Below, piece by piece: positions 36,328 through 44,568 of a DNA stretch of 64,000 bases (position 1 is its first letter; each line of letters begins with the position of its first letter). The notes below the pieces were generated by a model that was not told where the DNA came from, searched no databases, and saw only the letters and a list, made by a program, of their open reading frames with translations. Source of the stretch: Amycolatopsis vancoresmycina (lineage in GTDB: Bacteria > Actinomycetota > Actinomycetes > Mycobacteriales > Pseudonocardiaceae); contig NZ_JNYY01000021.1 of NCBI RefSeq assembly GCF_000716785.1, positions 1-64,000 on the forward strand, written 5' to 3'. Made by a program: the position numbers and the translations under genes.

Positions 36328-37295
36328 CTCTTGAGGCGCGGGAACAGGTGCTCCGAGTTGCCGCGGTCGATGGCCGCGCGCAGCGAACCGTCCAGCGGGT
36401 AGCGCTCGAACTGCTTGTTCAGGAACGACACCGCGGGCGGCGGGGCGAAGGGGAAGTCGCTGCCGTAGGTGATGTGGTCCGGATCGGCCACTTCCAGGAG
36501 GCTCGGCAGCGCCGCGGGTGAGGCCGACAGCGCGATGTCGTAGTAGAACTGGCGCAGCACGGCGAGCTGCTTGGGCACCTGGTGCTTCTGGTCGAGCAGC
36601 GTCCACGCCTGCTGCGCCTTGTTCTTGGTGCTCATCATCGTCAGCAGGATCCGGTAGGAGATGTAGGGCACGAACCCGCCGGCGTGGGCGAGGATGAACT
36701 TGATCCCCGGGTACTCCGCCAGCGCGCCGGACAGGATGAGGCTGATCGCCGTGCGAGTGGTGTCGAGGAGGAAGTCCGCGGTGAACGTCGGGATGCCGGG
36801 CACCTCCGGGGCCGGCAGCTCTCCGGGGTGGACGAACACCGCGACCTGCCGGTCGTGCAGGAACTGCAGCAGCGGCGCGAATCCCGGGTCCCCGAGGTAC
36901 CGGCCGTCGTTGTTGGCCAGCAGCACGATGCCGTCGGCGTGCAGGACGTCGAGCGCGTACTCGGCTTCGGCGAGCGCGCCGTCGACGTCGGGCAGGGTCA
37001 GTGTCGCGAAGAACCCGAAGCGGTCTGGGCGATCCGAGACCACGGAAGCGGTGTACTCGTTGACATCGCGGGCCCAGCGGCGTGCTTCGGCGACGTCACC
37101 GAAGTAGACCCCGGGGGTGGACAGCGACAGGATGCCGGTGCGGATCCCGTGGCCGTCCATGAACTTCACCGCGGCCGACGGCGACCAGGCGGGCAGGTCG
37201 ACGCCGCCGGGCCGGATTCCCTTCTCGTGCATCCACTTCGCGTAGTCCGGCGGGACCAGGTGCTGGTGGGTGTCGATGCGCTGGGCACGGCTCAT
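36324..37295 (-). CDS. amidohydrolase-family protein (ACMSD/resorcylate decarboxylase-like)
   Basis: A 323-residue amidohydrolase-2 TIM barrel. The N-terminal metal motif is DTHQH (His10, His12). A later ligand His is in FILAHAGGFVPY, and the catalytic Asp is in YGSDFPFAPP. This arrangement is typical of ACMSD-like decarboxylases and related hydrolases of cyclic or aromatic acids. GAGAGAGGA precedes the ATG. It starts only 17 bp after the YhgE-like gene on the same strand, so it may share that operon, although the functional link is obscure. The substrate is unknown. Confidence 0.88.
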   Translation of the reverse strand: MSRAQRIDTHQHLVPPDYAKWMHEKGIRPGGVDLPAWSPSAAVKFMDGHGIRTGILSLSTPGVYFGDVAEARRWARDVNEYTASVVSDRPDRFGFFATLTLPDVDGALAEAEYALDVLHADGIVLLANNDGRYLGDPGFAPLLQFLHDRQVAVFVHPGELPAPEVPGIPTFTADFLLDTTRTAISLILSGALAEYPGIKFILAHAGGFVPYISYRILLTMMSTKNKAQQAWTLLDQKHQVPKQLAVLRQFYYDIALSASPAALPSLLEVADPDHITYGSDFPFAPPPAVSFLNKQFERYPLDGSLRAAIDRGNSEHLFPRLKS

Positions 37296-37312
37296 CGGGG
37301 TTCCTCTCTCGG

Positions 37313-39271
37313 TCAGACGGTCGCGAACGGGTGGGTTCGGCGCAGCCGGACGCTCTTGGCGGACAGGTACCGGCGGCGATCGGTGATCAGGATCGAAACG
37401 AGGGTGCCGGCCACCAGCCAGGCGGCGAGCTGGGCGACCCCGGTCGTGAGGCCGGTGCCGTCGGTGGCCGCGGCCCGCAGCGCCAGGATGGCGCCGTGGG
37501 TCGGGAGGTAGTCCGCGAGTGCGTACAGCGGCCCGGGGAGCGTCGAGACGACGCCGGTCGCGCCGGCCAGCACCAGCACGGCCAGCGAGGCCGTCCGGCC
37601 CGCGCGGCCGAAGATCGCCGTCGCGGCCTGGTTGAGGGCGACGAACGCCGAAGCGGCCAGCAGCGCGATCAACAGGAAGCCGACGGTGCCGGCGAAGCCG
37701 AGTCCCAGCACGGGGACGGCGATCGCGGCGATGGCGAGCGCGGCCAGTGCCGCCGCGGTCGCGCCGGGGATGGCGGCGCGGAGGATGATCCGCCAGGTGG
37801 GCTCGCGCGCGGTCAGCACGCCGTCCGGCACGGCCTGGGTGACGATGTAGGTGGCGAGGGCCAGCGCCCAGAGGGCGAGCGCGGCGAACAGCGTGAGGGC
37901 GAGGGTGCCGATCGGGGTGCCGTCGGTGGTGGCGGTGCTGGGCTCCGCGGCGACGGTCTTGAGGTGCGCGCGTTCGGCGTCGGTGTAGCTGGGCACCTGG
38001 TCACGGCCCTGGTCCAGCTGGTCCGCGAGGTCGTGGGCACCGGTGTCGGCCTTGGTGGCGCCGTTCTTCAACTGCCCGGCTCCGGAAGCGAGCTGCTGCG
38101 CGCCGGAATTCGCTTGCCGGATGCCGGTGTCGAGCTGCCTCGCGCCACTGGCGGCGGCGGCGATCCCGGCGGCCAGCTGCCGGGACTTCGCGGCGAGCTG
38201 GGCGTTGCCGTCGGCGACCTTGCGGGCGCCGGTGGCCAGCGCCTGGACGGAGTCGCGGGCCTTGACGGCGTTCGCGCGGACGGATGCCTTGACGCCGTCG
38301 ATCTTCCCCGCGTCGGTGGTGAACCGGTCCGCGGTCTCGCGCAGCCGGCCGCAGAACGCCGCGGTGCCGGTGCAGTCGCCGGCGAGCTGCCGGAACTGCG
38401 CGGCGGCGCTGCCCGCCGAGGGGACGGCGTCGATCGCGGCGATGATCCGGTTCGCCAGCGGCACCACGACGGCGGCGAGCTGTTCGTTGCCGTCGGCGAC
38501 CTGGTCGGCCCCGGCGGCCAGCTGCCGGGTCAACGCGGGCAGCTGCGCGGTGTCCCGCTCGGCCTGGGTGAGTCCGGAGGCCAGCTTGCCCGAGCCGGTG
38601 GCGAGCTGAGCGGTGCCGGCGGCGAGCTGGCCGGCGCCGGTGCTCAGCTGCCCGGCGGCGTCGGCCAGCTGCCGGGTGCCGTCGGCGAGCTGCGCCGCGC
38701 CGTCCGCGGCCTGGCCGACCTTCTGGTGCAGGGTCGTGAACCCGACGTAAATGTTGTCCAAATAGGTCTCCACGACCTGCTGGTTCAACGTCCGTTGGGT
38801 GGCCTGGGCGAGGTGGTCGGCCAGGCCGGGATCGCCGACGCCGGCCGCGTCGGACGTGCGCACCTGCACCTGGGCCTGCCGGGCTTCGAGCGGTTTGCCG
38901 GTGGCGCTGGAGGTGGCGCGGGCGGAGAAGTCCTCCGGGATCGTCACCGTGGCCGCGTAGCTGCCGTCGGCGAGGCCCGCGGCGGCGTCACCGGCGTCGG
39001 TGAGGACCCAGTCGTAGGCCGAATCGCCGCTGTGGGTGAGGTTTCCCGCCAGCTGACGGCCGAGCGGGATCGTCCGGCCGCCGACCTGGACGGGCTGGTC
39101 GTTGTTGACCACGGCGGCCTTCGCGGTGCCGTGGTTGGTGTCCGGTGCCCAGAACGCCCACGTCAGCAACCCCATGACGAGGAGCGGCACGGCGATCAGA
39201 CCGGTCCAGGTGCGCCAGGTCAGCGGGCCCGTGGCGAGGGCGCGGGCGGAATCGGCGAAGGGCTTGAGCAT
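37313..39271 (-). CDS. YhgE/Pip-type membrane protein
   Basis: A 652-residue protein. One transmembrane helix near the N-terminus (about 20-42) is followed by a long extracytoplasmic region with heptad-like repeats (AAQLADGTRQLADAAGQL and many similar, about 190-440) that probably form a coiled-coil stalk. Five or six transmembrane helices lie at 460-640. This matches the YhgE/phage-infection-protein-like group, which often accompanies MMPL or ABC transporters in actinobacteria. The ATG overlaps the MMPL-ABC stop by one base, so they are coupled and probably work in one export complex. Confidence 0.9.
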   Translation of the reverse strand: MLKPFADSARALATGPLTWRTWTGLIAVPLLVMGLLTWAFWAPDTNHGTAKAAVVNNDQPVQVGGRTIPLGRQLAGNLTHSGDSAYDWVLTDAGDAAAGLADGSYAATVTIPEDFSARATSSATGKPLEARQAQVQVRTSDAAGVGDPGLADHLAQATQRTLNQQVVETYLDNIYVGFTTLHQKVGQAADGAAQLADGTRQLADAAGQLSTGAGQLAAGTAQLATGSGKLASGLTQAERDTAQLPALTRQLAAGADQVADGNEQLAAVVVPLANRIIAAIDAVPSAGSAAAQFRQLAGDCTGTAAFCGRLRETADRFTTDAGKIDGVKASVRANAVKARDSVQALATGARKVADGNAQLAAKSRQLAAGIAAAASGARQLDTGIRQANSGAQQLASGAGQLKNGATKADTGAHDLADQLDQGRDQVPSYTDAERAHLKTVAAEPSTATTDGTPIGTLALTLFAALALWALALATYIVTQAVPDGVLTAREPTWRIILRAAIPGATAAALAALAIAAIAVPVLGLGFAGTVGFLLIALLAASAFVALNQAATAIFGRAGRTASLAVLVLAGATGVVSTLPGPLYALADYLPTHGAILALRAAATDGTGLTTGVAQLAAWLVAGTLVSILITDRRRYLSAKSVRLRRTHPFATV

Positions 39272-41943
39272 CAGGAAACCTCGGCGGGCTGGACGGCGGT
39301 GAGGGCGTGCAGGTGCGCGGCCGCGGGCAGCAGGTCCCCGATGCGCTCGGGGTCCTGGCAGGTCAGCACGAAGGTCGTGGTTCCCCGCTCGGCGACGAGC
39401 CGGCGCACGTGGTCGCGGAGGTCCGCGCGCAGCACGAGGTCGACGTCGTCGACCACGACGAGCCCGGCGTCGCCGTCGAGGGCGATCTGGCGGGCCGGGT
39501 CCCGCGTGCCGCGGCACGGGATGACGGCGACCTCGCGGCGCAGCGCGTGGGTGTGCTGGGGCAGCACCCGGCCGAGCACCTTGAGGTCGCCGGTGAACTT
39601 GGTGACCCGGCCGGCGAGCGTGTACGCCAGCGCGGTCTTGCCACAGGCGCCGGTGCCGTGCAGCACCAGCACCCCGCCGTGGGGGACGCGCAGGTCGACG
39701 TCGCGGTACGCCGGACGGCCGCGGTCGTCCTCCAGGCGCAGGCCGCGGGCGCTGACCGCCTCGTCGGTGCCGGGCCAGTCCGCGAGCCGCAGTTCGTGGA
39801 CGAGGGCGTCGCCTTCGGCGTCGAACACCGGCAGGGCCCGGTCGAGCTTCGGCGGCAGGCCCCAGGCCCGGCGGCCCAGCAGCGCCAGCACCGCGGGCAC
39901 CAGCGTCATGCGCACGACGAAGGCGTCGACGAAGACCCCAACGGCGAGGCTGAACGCGATGGGTTTGATGGTGGCGCTGCCTTCGGGGACGAACGCGGCG
40001 AACACCGCGAACATGATCACCGCCGCCGCGACCACCACGCGGGCGGCGGAGACGAACCCGGATTCGATCGCGTGGTGCGGATCGCGGGAGTGGACGTAGT
40101 CCTCGCGGATCCGCGAGACGAGGAAGACCTCGTAGTCCATGGCGAGTCCGAAGAGGACACCCATCAGGATGATCGGCAGGAAGCTGATCACGCTGCCGGT
40201 GTGCGTCACGCCGAGGGCGGCCGCGAAGTGTCCTTGCACGAACACGAAGGACGTCGCACCGAAGGCCGCGGCGACCGAGAGCAGGTAGCCGGCGGTGGCC
40301 TTGATCGGCACCCAGATCGAGCGGAACACCATGGCCAGCAGGATCAGCGAGAGCCCGACGACGAGGATCCCGAACGGCAGCAGGGCGCTGCCGAGCTGGG
40401 CCGAGACGTCGATGCCGACGGCGGTGATGCCGGTGACCGCGGTCTGCGTCCCGTAGCCGTCACGGAAGTGCGGCTCCAGCCCGCGCAGCCGCGCGACGAG
40501 TTCATCGGTCTGCGCGGAATCCGGCGCGGTGGTGGGGACGACCTGGATGATGCCGGTGTCACCCTTGGGGTTCGGGGTGGCCAGTGGCACCGAGGCGACG
40601 CCGGGGACGTGCCGGATCTCGCCGGCGATCCGGTTTACCAGGCCGACCGGGTCGGTGCTGGTGATGATGTCGGCGGTGACGATCAGCGGGCCGTTGTAGC
40701 CGGGCCCGAAGTGCTCGCTGACGACCTCGTAGGTGTCGCGGGCCGGGCTGCCGTGCTCCTCGGTGCCGTTGTCCGGTAGCGCCAGCCGCAGGCTCGTGGC
40801 CGGGATCGCGCAGACGGCCAGCCCGGCGACCACGACCAGCACGGTGACCAGCGGCGCCTTCGTCGCGGTGCGCACCCACCAGCGCGCGACCCGGGGCTTC
40901 CGCCGTCGCCGCTTCGGCTTCGGGGTGCGCGGCCGCAACCGCCAGCCCGCGAAGGACATCAGCGCCGGCACCAGCGTGACGGCGATCGCGACCGCCAGCG
41001 CCACGGCGACCGCGGCGGCGACGCCCATGGTGGTCAGGAACGGGATCCCCGCCACGGCCAGCCCGAGCAGGGCGATGACGACGGTCAGCCCGGCGAAGAC
41101 GACCGCGGATCCCGCGGTGGCGGTGGCGCGGGCGATCGACTCCTCGGCGTCGAGGCCCTCGGCCAGCTGGTCGCGGTGCCGGGACAGCAGGAACAGGGCG
41201 TAGTCGATGCCGACCGCGAGCCCGATCATCACCGCCAGCATCGGCGCGGTCGAGGAGATGGGCGTGACGGGGGTGGCCAGGAAGATCAGCCCGATCGCGA
41301 CGCCGACCCCGAGGACCGCGGTGACCAGCGGCATGACCGCGGCGACCAGGGAGCGGAACATCAGCACCAGGACCAGCAGGGCGATGAGCAGGCCGATGCC
41401 CTCGGTGGGACTGAGCTTCGGGACGCGGTTCGAGAAGGCGTCGCCGCCGGTGTGCACCTGCGCGCCGGTCTGCTTCCCGAGGTCGTCGGCGATCGCCGCG
41501 AGCTGCGTCTTGGTGGCCGGGTCGACCGCGGCGAGCTGCACCTTCAACGGCACGGCGATCAGCGCGGCCCGGCCGTCGCCCGACACCGCGCCGCCGACGT
41601 TCTCGCCGAACGGGTTCACGACGGTGGCGACCTGGTCCAGCTGCCCGATCCGCGTCACCGCCCGCGCCACCGCGGCGCGGTTCGGCGGGGTGTCGGCCTT
41701 CGCGCCGGCGGGGACGACCAGGACCAGCTGCGCCGACGTGCCGCTGACCTCCGGGAAGACCCGGCCGAGGTGGTCCAGCGCGTCCTGCGACTCCGACCCG
41801 GGGATGGCGAAGGCGTCGTCGGTGCCCTGGTTGACCACCAGTGCCGCGCCGCCGGCCGCCGCCAGCACCACCACCCACAGCGCCACCACGAGCACCTTGG
41901 CCCGGGCGGCGGCGCGGCCAAGCCGGTAAAGGAACGACGACAC
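39271..41943 (-). CDS. MMPL/RND transporter fused to a degenerate ABC-type ATPase domain
   Basis: An 890-residue protein from GTG 41943 with GGGAG upstream. Residues 1-700 are an MMPL transporter: twelve transmembrane helices in two halves, two extracytoplasmic loops, and the motifs GIDYALFLLSRHRD and AMDYEVFLVSRIRED carrying the conserved Asp-Tyr pairs of RND proton relays. Residues 715-890 resemble an ABC nucleotide-binding domain: Walker A GTGACGKT at about 763-770 and Walker B AGLVVVDDVD. No LSGGQ signature is present and the catalytic Glu is replaced by Asp. MMPL transport is normally proton-driven, so an ATPase tail is unusual and may be regulatory. Confidence 0.92.
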   Translation of the reverse strand: MSSFLYRLGRAAARAKVLVVALWVVVLAAAGGAALVVNQGTDDAFAIPGSESQDALDHLGRVFPEVSGTSAQLVLVVPAGAKADTPPNRAAVARAVTRIGQLDQVATVVNPFGENVGGAVSGDGRAALIAVPLKVQLAAVDPATKTQLAAIADDLGKQTGAQVHTGGDAFSNRVPKLSPTEGIGLLIALLVLVLMFRSLVAAVMPLVTAVLGVGVAIGLIFLATPVTPISSTAPMLAVMIGLAVGIDYALFLLSRHRDQLAEGLDAEESIARATATAGSAVVFAGLTVVIALLGLAVAGIPFLTTMGVAAAVAVALAVAIAVTLVPALMSFAGWRLRPRTPKPKRRRRKPRVARWWVRTATKAPLVTVLVVVAGLAVCAIPATSLRLALPDNGTEEHGSPARDTYEVVSEHFGPGYNGPLIVTADIITSTDPVGLVNRIAGEIRHVPGVASVPLATPNPKGDTGIIQVVPTTAPDSAQTDELVARLRGLEPHFRDGYGTQTAVTGITAVGIDVSAQLGSALLPFGILVVGLSLILLAMVFRSIWVPIKATAGYLLSVAAAFGATSFVFVQGHFAAALGVTHTGSVISFLPIILMGVLFGLAMDYEVFLVSRIREDYVHSRDPHHAIESGFVSAARVVVAAAVIMFAVFAAFVPEGSATIKPIAFSLAVGVFVDAFVVRMTLVPAVLALLGRRAWGLPPKLDRALPVFDAEGDALVHELRLADWPGTDEAVSARGLRLEDDRGRPAYRDVDLRVPHGGVLVLHGTGACGKTALAYTLAGRVTKFTGDLKVLGRVLPQHTHALRREVAVIPCRGTRDPARQIALDGDAGLVVVDDVDLVLRADLRDHVRRLVAERGTTTFVLTCQDPERIGDLLPAAAHLHALTAVQPAEVS

Positions 41944-41960
41944 GAGGGCTCCCTACAGGT

Positions 41961-41996
41961 CGGATACGTCGTGTATCGTAATACTCGATGTATCCG
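41961..41996. promoter_or_regulatory. operator palindrome between MMPL-ABC and TetR genes
   Basis: A 36-bp dyad with arms CGGATACgTCGtGTAT and ATACtCGAtGTATCCG around four central bases; 14 of 18 pairs are complementary. It lies 17 bp upstream of the MMPL start and 55 bp upstream of the TetR start, the expected place for an autoregulatory TetR operator. Confidence 0.75.
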
Positions 41997-42051
41997 ATGC
42001 ATAGTGGATCCCGTCACTCCTCCGAGTGAGGCGGAAAGTAAGGTGACCGAC

Positions 42052-42702
42052 ATGGCGACCGCGGATCTGGGCACCCCGAAGGGCATGACCCGCCGGCGCG
42101 CGGAGACCCGGCGGCGGGTCATGGCGGCGGCCTACGACGTGTTCACCGAGCTGGGCATCCGCGACGCCCCGGTCGAGCTGATCTGCGACCGGGCGGGCTT
42201 CACCCGCGGCGCCTTCTACTCCAACTTCGCCAGCAAGGAAGCGCTGTTCCTGGCGATCTACGAGGTGGAGATGCAAGAGCGCGCCGAACGGCTGCGCGTC
42301 GCCGTGGACGAAGCCGCCGGCGCCGCGGAGCCGGGCACCATCGACCGGGTGCTCCGGGAAGCCGGCCTCCTGTTCATGGAGTCCCTCGCCGCCGACGAGA
42401 CGTGGTACCTGCTCAACGCCGAGTTCCGCGCCCAGGCCATGCGGCAGCCGGAACTGCGCGCGCCGGCCGCGGCCGCCGAGCGCCGGTTCCACGACGCGCT
42501 CGCCGGCGTCCTGGAGAACCTGCTCGCCCGGCTCAACCTGCGGCTGACCGTCGACCCGCGCAGCGCCGTCGTCACGATCGTGGCCCTCTACGAGACCATG
42601 CTCGAACGCGCGATCCTCGACGAACTCCCGGACCGGGCCGACAACCGGTACCTGACCGACGTGCTCCCCCGGCTGTTCACGGCCTTGGTCACGTCGAGCT
42701 GA
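42052..42702 (+). CDS. TetR-family regulator, divergent from the MMPL-YhgE operon
   Basis: A 216-residue regulator. The N-terminal HTH (about 15-65) contains IRDAPVELICDRAGFTRGAFYSNFASKEALF, shown here only for its class-typical YxNFxSKExLF end. The C-terminal ligand domain is helical. The start is ATG 42052 with AAGGTGA upstream; an in-frame GTG three codons earlier is possible. The divergent MMPL operon and the 36-bp dyad between them suggest that it represses the exporter until an effector binds. Its 3' end overlaps the next, convergent TetR gene by 14 bp. Confidence 0.9.
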   Translation: MATADLGTPKGMTRRRAETRRRVMAAAYDVFTELGIRDAPVELICDRAGFTRGAFYSNFASKEALFLAIYEVEMQERAERLRVAVDEAAGAAEPGTIDRVLREAGLLFMESLAADETWYLLNAEFRAQAMRQPELRAPAAAAERRFHDALAGVLENLLARLNLRLTVDPRSAVVTIVALYETMLERAILDELPDRADNRYLTDVLPRLFTALVTSS

Positions 42703-43327
42703 CCGCTTCGGGCAAGGGGCGCCCGCACAGTTCGCGAGCTTCGCCGTCGGACAGGCCGAGCATCCGCAGCAGGTCCTCGGCGACCTGGTCGGCCGCCGCC
42801 GCGGCGTCCCGCTCCGGCCGGTCGTGCAGCAACTGGCCGAGGCACAGCAGTGCGCCGGCCACCGTGACCATGGCGAGCTCGGGGTCGCGCACGGTGAACC
42901 GGCCGGCTGCGACGGCGGCCTCGATGTCCCGGCGCGCCCGGGGCGCCAGCCCGCGCTCCGACGTCGCCAGCGCGAGCCCGTTGTTCAGCAACACCCGGCT
43001 CAGCTCGGGCTGCAGCCGGTGCAGGCGGCCGCTCAACCGGAAGCTCTGCGCGAACGCCAGCGCCGGGTCGTCCAGGTCCGCGGTCAGCTCGTCGAGCAGG
43101 GCGCCGTACCGGTCCAGCGCGTCCTCCACCGCGGCCCGGTAGAGCTGTTCCTTGCTCTCGAAGTGGTTGTAGAACGACCCCATCCCGACGTCGGCGGCCT
43201 GCGTGAGCTCCAGGATCGGGACGTTCGTGTTCCCGGCCGCGATGAAGGCCTGTGCCGCCCGGAGCAGCGCGGCACGCGTCCGCGCCTTGCGCCGCGCCGA
43301 CCGGTCGACGGCCACTTCCTCGGTCAT
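42689..43327 (-). CDS. TetR-family regulator of the aromatic-catabolism operon
   Basis: A 212-residue regulator with a basic start (SARRKARTRAALLRAAQ) and an HTH ending in VGMGSFYNHFESKEQLY. The ligand domain is helical. The ATG at 43327 has GGAGGT eight bases upstream; a start seven codons earlier lacks one. It is divergent from the dioxygenase operon, and the shared 116-bp region carries repeated TGACGAT half-sites, so it is probably the local repressor responding to an aromatic acid or its CoA ester. Confidence 0.92.
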   Translation of the reverse strand: MTEEVAVDRSARRKARTRAALLRAAQAFIAAGNTNVPILELTQAADVGMGSFYNHFESKEQLYRAAVEDALDRYGALLDELTADLDDPALAFAQSFRLSGRLHRLQPELSRVLLNNGLALATSERGLAPRARRDIEAAVAAGRFTVRDPELAMVTVAGALLCLGQLLHDRPERDAAAAADQVAEDLLRMLGLSDGEARELCGRPLPEAVSST

Positions 43328-43360
43328 GCCCGCACCTCCCGGCGTCACCTTAGCGGATCA

Positions 43361-43374
43361 CCTCAGAAATGAGG
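43361..43374. promoter_or_regulatory. short inverted repeat near the TetR start
   Basis: CCTCA-GAAA-TGAGG is a perfect 5-bp inverted repeat 34 bases upstream of the TetR start codon. It could be a second operator or an mRNA 5' hairpin. Confidence 0.35.
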
Positions 43375-43376
43375 AA

Positions 43377-43427
43377 ATCGTCAGAAGTACTTGACTGACG
43401 ATGTCATCGCAAGTGACGATATCGTCA
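43377..43427 (+). promoter_or_regulatory. promoter and double TetR operator of the dioxygenase operon
   Basis: A perfect palindrome TGACGATATCGTCA spans 43414-43427. The same half-sites form a second, spaced dyad: ATCGTCA at 43377-43383 and TGACGAT at 43396-43402. A -35 box TTGACT (43391-43396) and a weak -10 GACGAT (43415-43420, 18-bp spacing) overlap these sites, so repressor binding would block RNA polymerase. AAAGGAGG follows at 43432. Confidence 0.75.
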
Positions 43428-43443
43428 ACCCAAAGGAGGGGTG

Positions 43444-44568
43444 ATGACCGATCCGCACGCCGACCTGCACAGCGAGCACGGCGCGCTGCCCGGGGAACAC
43501 CCGGGACGGGCGCCCAATCCGGTCGTCAAGGTCCACGACCTGGCGTGGCTGGAGTTCGAGAAACCGGACCTGGGCAAGGCCGAGCTGTTCGCCCGTGCCT
43601 TCGGTTTCACCACGTCGCTGCGCACGGCGGACGAGCTGCAGCTGCGCGGCACCGAACCCGGCGCGCCCTGCGTCCTGATCCGCCGCGGCGCGCGCTCGCG
43701 GTTCACCGGACCGGCGTTCCGGGCCGCCGATCCGGCGGACGTGCTTCGCCTGGCGGAGGCGACCGGGCACCGGGTCACCCCCCTGCCGGAAAGCCTCGGC
43801 GGGGTCACCGTGGACCTGCCCGACCCGAGTGGCGCCCGGGTGCGGGTCGTGTCCGGCACGCACGAACTCCCGGCGCTGCCGGAGCAGGACCCGCCGACCT
43901 TCAACTTCGGGCACGACGTCACCCGGGTGAACGCCACCCAGCGGCCGCGGCGCGAGCCGGTCAAGGTGCAGCGGCTCGGCCACGTCGTGCTGCAGACCCG
44001 GAAGTACCGCGAAACGCTCGACTGGTACCTGGCCCACCTGGGCCTGATCGTGAGCGACTTCCTCTACTACCCCGGGCAGCGCGGCCGCGGCCCGGTGATG
44101 AGCTTCATCCGCTGCGACCGCGGTGCCACCCCGGCCGACCACCACACCCTCGCGGTGGTGCTCGGGCCGGCGAACCGGTACGTGCACTCGGCCTACCAGG
44201 TGGCCGACCTCGACGCGCTGGCCGCCGGCGGCGAGTACCTGCTCGACCGGGGCTACCGCCGGTCGTGGGGCATCGGCAGGCACATCCAGGGCAGCCAGCT
44301 GTTCGACTACTGGCGCGACCCCGACGGGTTCCTCGTCGAGCACTTCAGCGACGGCGACCTGTTCGACAGCTCGCTCGAGCCCGGCTGGGCGCCGATGACC
44401 GCGTCCGGACTCGCCCAGTGGGGCCCGCCCGCCACCAAGGACTTCCTCGGCGTGAAACCCGGCCGGGACGCGTTCCGTGAGCTGCGTGCCGTCATCGGCG
44501 CGCTGCGCGAGGACAACGAATTCGACTTCGACCGCCTTCGCGGCCTGCTGAAAGTAGCTGTGTCATGA
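43444..44568 (+). CDS. extradiol (type I, VOC-fold) ring-cleavage dioxygenase
   Basis: A 374-residue two-domain enzyme of the 2,3-dihydroxybiphenyl 1,2-dioxygenase type. The catalytic C-terminal domain carries the Fe(II) facial triad: His180 in LGHVVLQT, His233/234 in ADHHTLAVV and Glu299 in VEHFSDGD. A longer N-terminal half is a non-catalytic vicinal-oxygen-chelate module. The start ATG 43444 was preferred over the adjacent GTG 43441 because of spacing from AAAGGAGG. It opens catechol-like rings at the meta position, using the hydroxylated product of the FAD enzyme at the end of the operon. The stop overlaps the next start by 4 bp. Confidence 0.92.
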   Translation: MTDPHADLHSEHGALPGEHPGRAPNPVVKVHDLAWLEFEKPDLGKAELFARAFGFTTSLRTADELQLRGTEPGAPCVLIRRGARSRFTGPAFRAADPADVLRLAEATGHRVTPLPESLGGVTVDLPDPSGARVRVVSGTHELPALPEQDPPTFNFGHDVTRVNATQRPRREPVKVQRLGHVVLQTRKYRETLDWYLAHLGLIVSDFLYYPGQRGRGPVMSFIRCDRGATPADHHTLAVVLGPANRYVHSAYQVADLDALAAGGEYLLDRGYRRSWGIGRHIQGSQLFDYWRDPDGFLVEHFSDGDLFDSSLEPGWAPMTASGLAQWGPPATKDFLGVKPGRDAFRELRAVIGALREDNEFDFDRLRGLLKVAVS

